Positions 51,732 through 57,983 of a DNA stretch of 57,983 bases are shown piece by piece (position 1 is the first letter of the stretch; every line of letters begins with the position of its first letter). The translations under genes and the position numbers were made by a program. This stretch comes from an uncultured Flavobacteriales bacterium. Its GTDB lineage: Bacteria > Bacteroidota > Bacteroidia > Flavobacteriales_D > Sanyastnellaceae. Under the pieces are notes generated by a model that saw only the letters and a program-made list of their open reading frames with translations, was not told the DNA's origin and did no database searches. Location of the stretch: the NCBI GenBank assembly GCA_913041135.1, contig CAJWIF010000003.1, forward strand, positions 1 to 57,983, given 5' to 3'.

Positions 51732-52202
51732 ATGCAGTGGCTAGAAGCAGATTTTGCAGATGCATGTGATTTTGAGTTGATTGGGATCGGAAGTCATTTG
51801 CCTCCGCACCGGTTGACGTGGGAGCTAAATGGTCTGTTGGGCTGGCAGTTGCAATTTTTCAAGGTTTTGAATGTTCCTCAACGCAAGGAATCGACGAATC
51901 ACGTGGTATATCGCTATGTGGACGAGTCCCATTCATCTTCTTGCTCGGTAGCATTGATTGAAAACCGGACTCCTTCGGGGGTGCTTGCACGGTTTCAAGG
52001 AGCAGCCCAATTGGATTACTTGCTTCAAATTGGCGAGGGGGGATTGTCGGGAGATGAATGGCTGTCACAGTTAAAAAGCTGTACGGCCGTTGTGTATGCG
52101 CAGATGTTAGACCCGCTTCATTCTGGAGCGATGGAACATCTTGCTTTGCTTGACTTGGCTGAAACGAGCAGCCTGCATTTGGAAGGAAACGAAAAAAAAT
52201 GA
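51732..52202 (+). CDS. IPExxxVDY family protein
   Basis: A 156-residue protein between rnc and pyk, a position typical of the Bacteroidota IPExxxVDY family. The core FELIGIGSHLPPHRLTWELN (residues ~15-34) and WQLQFFKVLNVPQ follow that family. The name-giving motif is weak here, so assignment rests mainly on context and the N-terminal block. No function is established. The ATG at 51732 is preferred over the adjacent TTG. Its stop overlaps the pyk start by the ATGA arrangement, so the two are coupled. Confidence 0.72.
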   Translation: MQWLEADFADACDFELIGIGSHLPPHRLTWELNGLLGWQLQFFKVLNVPQRKESTNHVVYRYVDESHSSSCSVALIENRTPSGVLARFQGAAQLDYLLQIGEGGLSGDEWLSQLKSCTAVVYAQMLDPLHSGAMEHLALLDLAETSSLHLEGNEKK

Positions 52203-53617
52203 AACGAACGAAAATAGTGGCGACCATGGGTCCCGCCTCTTCATCAGAAGCGGTTTTGACGCAGTTAATTCAGGCTGGAATGAACGTGGCGCGTTTGAAC
52301 TTTTCTCATGGAGAATACGCAGTACATGGAGCAACCGTGAAGGCCATTCGTGCTGTCGATGAGAAATTGGGGACCCATACCGCTTTGCTTGCTGACTTGC
52401 AGGGTCCAAAATTACGTGTAGGCGACATCGAGGGAGGAAAAATGGATTTGGTCACCGGTGAAACCGTTACCATTCGTACCGGTAACGGTGTGGGATCAGG
52501 AAATGAAGTGTTTACGAATTACGCGGAATTTGCCCGAGACGTTCAGGCTGGTGAACCCGTGCTGTTGGACGATGGGAAGTTGCGGTTGCATGTGGTGGAG
52601 ACCAATGGAAAGGATGCCGTAACATGTAAAGTCATCCATGGCGGTGTGCTGAAGCCAAGAAAGGGCATTAACCTCCCTTCTACAGTAATTTCATTGCCCT
52701 GCATCACGCCCAAAGACGCAAGCGACTTGGACTTTGCATTGGAACAAGATGTTGATTGGATTGGATTGTCCTTTGTGCGCAATGCCGCTGACATACACGA
52801 GTTGCGTGGCTTGATACAAAAAGCCGGTAAGCATGCTCGGATCATTGCGAAAATAGAGAAGCCAGAAGCGTTGGAAGACTTGGATGCGATCCTAGACGCA
52901 ACGGATGCTGTGATGGTGGCACGTGGAGATCTTGGCGTGGAGATTCCGATGCAAGAAGTGCCCATGGTACAAAAGGACATTATCCGTCGCTGCATGGCCA
53001 TTGGACGTCCTGTAATTGTGGCAACACAGATGATGGAATCCATGATTGAAAGTGCTGTTCCGACAAGGGCTGAGGTCAATGATGTTGCCAACGCTGTATT
53101 GGATGGAGCGGATGCTGTGATGCTCAGTGCTGAGACATCGGTCGGAGCATACCCCGTGGAAGCGGTTTCGGCCATGACGCTGATCTTAGAGTCTATGGAA
53201 GTCCATGACGGCATGTACTACTATGAACGCCCTCCTTTGAGCAAAAGTGATGAACGATTTGTCAGCGATAGCATGTGCTATAATGCATGTCGATTGGCAA
53301 AGCGTGTCGAGGCCAAAGCAATAGTAACCATGACGTTTAGCGGCTATACGGCTATCCAGGTTTCAAGCCAGCGGCCGAAAGCACATATTTACATGTTCAC
53401 AGCGAACAAGAAAATTCTAGGCCAAATGGCTTTGGTTTGGGGTGTTACAGCGTATCCCTATCAGAAAATGGTGAGTACAGATCACACCATCGCAGATATC
53501 AAGTTCGAACTGACAAAGCTGGGGCAGGTTGAAACGGGAGATATGGTTGTCCACTTGGCAAGTATGCCAATTGCCGAGGCAGGCATGACGAACATGGTGA
53601 AATTGAGCCAAGTATAA
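52199..53617 (+). CDS. pyk: Pyruvate kinase
   Basis: A 472-residue glycolytic enzyme that makes pyruvate and ATP from phosphoenolpyruvate and ADP. Opening KRTKIVATMGPASSSEA, the substrate-binding GMNVARLNFSHGEY, the catalytic signature IIAKIEKPEALEDLD with its Lys, and ARGDLGVEIPMQEVP are intact. The C-terminal domain (AIVTMTFSGYTAIQVSSQRP) is complete. It ends the acpP-fabF-rnc cluster; its ATG overlaps the preceding stop. Confidence 0.97.
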   Translation: MKRTKIVATMGPASSSEAVLTQLIQAGMNVARLNFSHGEYAVHGATVKAIRAVDEKLGTHTALLADLQGPKLRVGDIEGGKMDLVTGETVTIRTGNGVGSGNEVFTNYAEFARDVQAGEPVLLDDGKLRLHVVETNGKDAVTCKVIHGGVLKPRKGINLPSTVISLPCITPKDASDLDFALEQDVDWIGLSFVRNAADIHELRGLIQKAGKHARIIAKIEKPEALEDLDAILDATDAVMVARGDLGVEIPMQEVPMVQKDIIRRCMAIGRPVIVATQMMESMIESAVPTRAEVNDVANAVLDGADAVMLSAETSVGAYPVEAVSAMTLILESMEVHDGMYYYERPPLSKSDERFVSDSMCYNACRLAKRVEAKAIVTMTFSGYTAIQVSSQRPKAHIYMFTANKKILGQMALVWGVTAYPYQKMVSTDHTIADIKFELTKLGQVETGDMVVHLASMPIAEAGMTNMVKLSQV

Positions 53618-53653
53618 GCTTAGGACTTCATTCGTTTGCAGCTGTTGCATTGT

Positions 53654-53661
53654 TATCTTCG
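53654..53661 (+). promoter_or_regulatory. -7-like element TATCTTCG of ileS-dksA-lspA
   Basis: It matches TAnnTTYG, 39 bases before the ileS ATG, and is followed by a short leader that can fold into a hairpin. Confidence 0.5.
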
Positions 53662-53664
53662 CGG

Positions 53665-53680
53665 CACCTGAATGCAGGTG
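53665..53680 (+). promoter_or_regulatory. Leader hairpin CACCTG-AATG-CAGGTG before ileS
   Basis: A perfect six-base-pair inverted repeat directly after the promoter, at the expected 5' end of the mRNA. No T-run follows and there is no room for a T-box. It may protect the 5' end or bind a regulator. Confidence 0.35.
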
Positions 53681-53699
53681 TTATCGAATAGCGCATCCC

Positions 53700-56600
53700 A
53701 TGTCCAAGTCACTCCATCCGAATTCATTTCCCGAACGGGGCAGTTTGAACTTGCCTGAAATCGCACAATCAATTTTAAGTGATTGGGAGCGCGAGAATAC
53801 GTTCCAGAAAAGCATCGATTCTCGACCAGCTGATCGGCCCTATGTTTTCTTTGAGGGTCCGCCTTCGGCCAACGGGAAACCCGGCATTCATCATGTTATG
53901 GCCCGTGCAATCAAGGACATTTTCTGTCGATTTCATACCCTCAAAGGATACCGTGTAGAGCGCAAGGCCGGTTGGGACACCCACGGCCTTCCTGTTGAGC
54001 TTGGCGTTGAAAAAGAGCTAGGGATTACCAAGGAAGACATCGGAGTTAAGCTATCTGTTGAAGAATACAATGATGCGTGTCGCAAAGCGGTGATGCGGTA
54101 TACAGACATTTGGAATGACCTCACGCTGAAAATGGGGTATTGGGTGGACATGGAAACGCCGTATGTCACCTATGAGAATAAATACATTGAAAGTGTTTGG
54201 TGGTTAATCAAACAAATGAATGACAAGGGGCTGCTGTATAAGGGTTATACCATTCAGCCTTATAGCCCTGCTGCGGGGACAGGGTTGAGCACACATGAAT
54301 TGAATCAACCCGGCGCATATCAGGACGTGAAGGACACCACTGTGGTGGCTCAATTCAGAGCATTGCCCGAGTCAGCGGCTCGGTTGCGTCAGCATATTGC
54401 ACCAGAAAAACGGACTGCGCTGGCGGAGTTGCCAGTGGATTTTTTGGCTTGGACCACGACTCCTTGGACACTGTCTTCGAATACGGCGTTGACGGTTGGT
54501 CCGAAGATCATGTATGTCCTGGTTTCTACAACCAACCGGTATACCGAAACCAAGGGGTTGGTGGTCTTAGCGGAATCATTGCTTTCCAAGCAGTTTGGCG
54601 GGAAAAACGCCCCAGAACATGAGGTATTGGCTCACGTCGTAGGAGCCGACTTGTGCGGAGAACGCTATGAATCTTTGTTCGATTGGGCTGAGCCGATGGA
54701 CGGCGTAGCCGGTGCCTTCCAGATTATTCCGGGGGACTTTGTAACCACGGAGGATGGAACTGGGATCGTCCATACCGCGCCAACTTTCGGAGCTGACGAT
54801 GCACGTGTTGCTCAAGCCGCTGGAGTTCCACCGATGCTGGTGGACGATGGGATGGGACACGGCGTTCCGTTAGTGGACATGCAGGGCCGAATTCGGGAAG
54901 GGATTGGTCCTTTTGCAGGACGGTATGTAAAACAAGAGTTTTATCCTGAAGGCACCGCTCCTGAACGTTCAGTGGATGTTGAAATTGCCATTCTTTTGAA
55001 AGAGAGGGGACAAGCATTTATAGTCGAGAAGTACGAGCACAACTACCCCCATTGTTGGAGAACAGACAAACCGATTTTGTACTATCCGTTGGACAGTTGG
55101 TTCATTCGGTCGACGGCTGCAAAAGAGCGGATGCAGGAGTTGAATAATACCATTCGCTGGAAGCCAGCAAGTACGGGCTCTGGTCGGTTCGGAAAATGGT
55201 TGGAAAACTTGAACGATTGGAATTTGAGTCGTTCTCGATTTTGGGGGATTCCCATTCCAATTTGGAGCACGGAGGATGGATTGGAGCAAGTGTGTATTGG
55301 CTCTATTGAAGAATTGAAGGCGCGCTGCGATGAGAGTGTTTCTGCTGGTTTGATGGAGCGAAATCCATTGACCGAATTTGTGGTGGGGGATTTTTCGAAA
55401 TCGAACTACGACGTCTTCGATTTACACAAGCACAAGGTGGATGAGGTGGTGTTAAAGAGTGCGGATGGACGACCCATGCGCCGTGAATCTGATTTGATCG
55501 ACGTATGGTTTGATAGTGGATCCATGCCGTATGCGCAGTGGCATTATCCGTTCGAAAACAAAGAGAAAATTGATCAGGGAAGTGCATTCCCGGCTGACTT
55601 TATTGCAGAGGGCGTGGACCAAACGCGTGGCTGGTTTTTTACCCTGCATGCCATTGCTACCATGGTTTTCGATTCCGTGGCGTATAAGAGCGTTGTGAGC
55701 AATGGTCTGGTGTTGGATAAAAATGGACTGAAGATGTCCAAGCGACTGGGCAATGGAGTGGATCCATTTGTCACCTTAGAGAAATACGGAGCGGATGCGA
55801 CCCGCTGGTATATGATCTCCAACGCGCAGCCATGGGACAACTTGAAGTTCGACGAAAATGGGATTGGCGAGGTGCAGCGAAAGTTCTTTGGAACGTTGCA
55901 CAACACGTACAATTTCTTGGTGCTGTACGCCAATATCGACGGCTACAACGGCTCCGAGGGACCAATTGCTCACTCGGACCGTCCGGAAATTGATCGGTGG
56001 GTGCTCTCTCGGTTGCATTCCTTAATCGCTGAAGTCGACCAAGCTTACAAGGATCTCGAGCCAACAAAGGCGGCAAGGGCCATCCAGTCCTTCACCATTG
56101 ATGAATTGTCCAACTGGCATGTTCGGTTGTCACGTCGGCGATTTTGGAAGGGCGAACTGACGGCCGATAAGATGAGTGCGTACCAAACGTTGGTGGAATG
56201 TTTGAAGACGGTCTCCATTCTAGGATCTCCCATTGCACCGTTTTACTTGGATCGTCTATTCCGAGATCTGAATGCGGGATTGGCCAATCCAACAGAAACG
56301 GAATCTGTTCACTTGACCTCATTCCCCGAGGTACGAGAGGCGCGGATTGACTTGGAATTGGAAGCGCGAATGGCTTTGGCTCAGCAGCTCTCCTCACAGG
56401 TTTTATCGCTGCGAAAGCGTGAGAAACTGCGCGTCCGTCAGCCTTTACGAAGGATTTTGGTCCCTGTTTTGAACGACGAAATGGCACGCAGATTGAAAGC
56501 GGTCGAATCGTTGATTTTGAGCGAAGTCAATGTCAAGGAATTGCAGATTTTACGGGATGGAGACGACTCGGATGTCACCATAGTCAAGCGGATCAAACCG

Positions 56601-57116
56601 GATTTTAAAAGCTTGGGGCCTCGATTTGGGAAGCGGATGAAGTCATTGGCAGCGGCAGTTTCAGCGCTGGATGCGGATGGAATTGAGCGGTTAGAGTCGA
56701 TTGGAAGCATTGAGGTTGAACCGGCAGATGGCTTGGGAACAGCAGAGGTGTTGTTGACGGATGTTGAAATTTCAACGGAAGACATCCCGGGCTGGCTGGT
56801 CGCAAGTGCTTCAGGTGTGACGGTGGCGTTGGACATTGTCCTCGACGAATCGTTGCTTTCTGAAGGAATCGCGCGTGAATTGATCAATCGCATCCAAAAC
56901 ATGCGAAAGGATACGGGATTGGAAGTAACGGATCGCATTGTCGTTCAGTTGAAGGCGGAAAACGATATCCAAAAGGCGATTGCATTGAATATGGATTATA
57001 TTCGGGCCGAGACGTTGGCCGATGAGATTCACTGGAGTGAAGTGGACTCGAAGGAAGAGGTGATTTTAGATAATGGTCAGACGATATGGATGACCTTGAA
57101 AAAAGTGAACAGATAA
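53700..57116 (+). CDS. ileS: Isoleucyl-tRNA synthetase, type 2-like with GxHH signature
   Basis: A 1138-residue class I synthetase charging tRNA-Ile. The first signature is unusual: in SANGKPGIHHVMAR the canonical HxGH reads G62-I-H64-H65, i.e. first and third positions are swapped. The second signature is K678-M-S-K-R682 in place of KMSKS. The editing domain is present (LAWTTTPWTLSSNTALTVGP; HTAPTFGADD). The length and KMSKR suggest the eukaryote-like IleRS2 type, which is less sensitive to mupirocin. The long C-terminal domain ends VILDNGQTIWMTL. dksA-like and lspA genes follow with gaps of seven and three bases. Confidence 0.95.
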   Translation: MSKSLHPNSFPERGSLNLPEIAQSILSDWERENTFQKSIDSRPADRPYVFFEGPPSANGKPGIHHVMARAIKDIFCRFHTLKGYRVERKAGWDTHGLPVELGVEKELGITKEDIGVKLSVEEYNDACRKAVMRYTDIWNDLTLKMGYWVDMETPYVTYENKYIESVWWLIKQMNDKGLLYKGYTIQPYSPAAGTGLSTHELNQPGAYQDVKDTTVVAQFRALPESAARLRQHIAPEKRTALAELPVDFLAWTTTPWTLSSNTALTVGPKIMYVLVSTTNRYTETKGLVVLAESLLSKQFGGKNAPEHEVLAHVVGADLCGERYESLFDWAEPMDGVAGAFQIIPGDFVTTEDGTGIVHTAPTFGADDARVAQAAGVPPMLVDDGMGHGVPLVDMQGRIREGIGPFAGRYVKQEFYPEGTAPERSVDVEIAILLKERGQAFIVEKYEHNYPHCWRTDKPILYYPLDSWFIRSTAAKERMQELNNTIRWKPASTGSGRFGKWLENLNDWNLSRSRFWGIPIPIWSTEDGLEQVCIGSIEELKARCDESVSAGLMERNPLTEFVVGDFSKSNYDVFDLHKHKVDEVVLKSADGRPMRRESDLIDVWFDSGSMPYAQWHYPFENKEKIDQGSAFPADFIAEGVDQTRGWFFTLHAIATMVFDSVAYKSVVSNGLVLDKNGLKMSKRLGNGVDPFVTLEKYGADATRWYMISNAQPWDNLKFDENGIGEVQRKFFGTLHNTYNFLVLYANIDGYNGSEGPIAHSDRPEIDRWVLSRLHSLIAEVDQAYKDLEPTKAARAIQSFTIDELSNWHVRLSRRRFWKGELTADKMSAYQTLVECLKTVSILGSPIAPFYLDRLFRDLNAGLANPTETESVHLTSFPEVREARIDLELEARMALAQQLSSQVLSLRKREKLRVRQPLRRILVPVLNDEMARRLKAVESLILSEVNVKELQILRDGDDSDVTIVKRIKPDFKSLGPRFGKRMKSLAAAVSALDADGIERLESIGSIEVEPADGLGTAEVLLTDVEISTEDIPGWLVASASGVTVALDIVLDESLLSEGIARELINRIQNMRKDTGLEVTDRIVVQLKAENDIQKAIALNMDYIRAETLADEIHWSEVDSKEEVILDNGQTIWMTLKKVNR

Positions 57117-57123
57117 TACCGTC

Positions 57124-57495
57124 ATGGCAGAAACACGCTACACGGACAAAGACCTCAAGGAATTTGAGGCTTTGATTCAAGAGAAATTGCAGGTTGCACG
57201 TGATAATTACGGGGAGCTGCAACGTGCGCTTTCGCATCAGGATGACAACACGACGGATGATACCTCACCAACATTCAAGATGATGGAGGATGGTTCGGAG
57301 ACCATGAGTCGGGAAGAGACGGCTCAATTGGCATCACGCCAGGAGAAGTTCATTCGAAACCTCGAAAATGCACAGCTTAGAATCAAGAACAAGACCTACG
57401 GCCTTTGTCGGGTCACAGGGAAGTTGATTCCTAAAGCCCGTTTGCGTTTGGTCCCTCACGCTACGATGTCCATCGAAGCCAAGAACCAGCAGTAA
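57124..57495 (+). CDS. TraR/DksA family transcriptional regulator with reduced zinc finger
   Basis: A 123-residue DksA-like protein that should bind the RNA polymerase secondary channel. Residues ~8-85 form the coiled coil, including the SREETAQLASRQEKFIRNLE segment. The C-terminal zinc-finger region YGLCRVTGKLIPKARLRL keeps only one of the four cysteines: C95 is present, while the other three positions are Thr98, Ser116 and Ala119. The fold is otherwise conserved. It sits between ileS and lspA, the usual Bacteroidota position. Confidence 0.9.
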   Translation: MAETRYTDKDLKEFEALIQEKLQVARDNYGELQRALSHQDDNTTDDTSPTFKMMEDGSETMSREETAQLASRQEKFIRNLENAQLRIKNKTYGLCRVTGKLIPKARLRLVPHATMSIEAKNQQ

Positions 57496-57498
57496 CCC

Positions 57499-57983
57499 TT
57501 GAGACGCATTCAATCATTGGGAGGATGGTTTCTAGCCATCGTATTGCCGGTGTTGGTGGCGGACCAGGTGCTCAAGATTTGGATTAAACTGTCTTTTTCG
57601 ATTGGTCAACAACGGGATTTAATCCCAGGGTTGATTGAATTGCAATTCATTGAAAATGAAGGCATGGCATTTGGGTGGGCACTCCCAGGCATGGCAGGAA
57701 AATTACTTTTAACCTCGTTTCGACTGGTGGCGGCTGTCGGGCTGGGCTTCTATTTAAGGCGTTTGCTGAAAGATGGAGCGCACTTGGGATTGTTGGCATG
57801 CATTTCATTCATTTGGGCGGGGGCCATTGGGAACATCATTGACAGTGCAGTGTATGGTGCTTTGTTTTCACGCAGCTCATGGGGGTTGATTGCGCAATTT
57901 CTAGGTGAAGGAGGAGGGTATGCTCCCATTCTAATGGGCAATGTGGTAGACATGTTCCATTTCACGGCTCGGTGGCCTTCGTG
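57499..57983 (+). CDS. lspA: Lipoprotein signal peptidase (partial, cut by window end)
   Basis: The N-terminal ~161 residues of signal peptidase II, the inner-membrane aspartyl protease that removes lipoprotein signal peptides. It is recognised by VADQVLKIWIK (first Asp motif region), FIENEGMAFGWALPG, GNIIDSAVYG with one catalytic Asp and GNVVDMFHF with the other. The usual Arg after the first catalytic Asp is Ser, and there is an extra loop (GLIAQFLGEGGGYAPILM) between the two Asp sites, as I recall for Bacteroidota. The start is a TTG only three bases after the preceding stop. The many lipoproteins in this window would be its substrates. Confidence 0.9.
   Translation, partial: MRRIQSLGGWFLAIVLPVLVADQVLKIWIKLSFSIGQQRDLIPGLIELQFIENEGMAFGWALPGMAGKLLLTSFRLVAAVGLGFYLRRLLKDGAHLGLLACISFIWAGAIGNIIDSAVYGALFSRSSWGLIAQFLGEGGGYAPILMGNVVDMFHFTARWPS

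Noticed and set aside
52543-53214. A 223-residue open frame opposite pyk
   Set aside because: Ser/Ala-rich antisense shadow of pyk without domain support.

Overview
The window looks like chromosomal core DNA from a member of the Bacteroidota, most likely a Flavobacteriales-like lineage; the lineage is inferred from gene content alone. Supporting signs are two secreted proteins with type IX secretion (T9SS)-style C-terminal domains, -7 promoter elements of the Bacteroidota form TAnnTTTG in front of many genes, a DUF4292 lipoprotein, an IPExxxVDY-family gene between rnc and pyk, the acpP-fabF-rnc-x-pyk and ileS-dksA-lspA gene orders, and a RprX/RprY-like two-component pair. I see no rRNA genes, insertion sequences, prophage or CRISPR array. 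Coding density is very high: no gene-free stretch exceeds about 290 bases.

Layout. 1-2.6 kb: the end of a sodium/solute symporter, a secreted beta-propeller protein with Asp-boxes, and feoA. 2.6-14.8 kb: a run of minus-strand genes with tiny gaps or overlaps, read in the order hmgA-hppD (tyrosine/homogentisate catabolism), fused peptide-type ABC ATPase, enoyl-CoA hydratase, dut, sugar-nucleotide transferase, TPR lipoprotein, DUF4292 lipoprotein, EnvC-like protein, feoB. 15-22 kb: a LysM glucosaminidase, a YwqK-like repeat protein and a polyprenyl synthase, divergent from yicC-gmk-nadD, which run into prs-rplY-pth. 22-30 kb: a TonB-like protein and a response regulator/histidine kinase pair, divergent from dnaG, then mscS and recJ. 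30-37 kb: surface and accessory genes (cysteine-rich repeat lipoprotein, OmpA-family lipoprotein, ALDH8-like dehydrogenase, tRNA-Gln, a YadA-head-like repeat protein and a GCMD-repeat T9SS protein). 37-49 kb: leuS, a polysaccharide deacetylase, a DUF349 protein, recX, prfB, fumC, a mannose-1-phosphate guanylyltransferase with a tiny lipoprotein, an MlaE/MlaF lipid transporter pair and an iodotyrosine-deiodinase-like flavoprotein. 49-58 kb: acpP-fabF-rnc-IPExxxVDY-pyk, then ileS-dksA-lspA (lspA cut by the window end).

No clearly new multi-gene system is visible. The most interesting signals are molecular. The IleRS has a swapped GxHH signature in place of HxGH, together with KMSKR. DnaG and the DksA-like protein have each lost three of four zinc ligands. 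Several start codons lie only 5-8 bases after a -7 promoter element, suggesting leaderless or near-leaderless mRNAs. The nitroreductase-family protein has the exact E-x3-Y-x20-K lid of halotyrosine dehalogenases. The EnvC-like protein has a degenerate LytM site. feoA and feoB are split and convergent.
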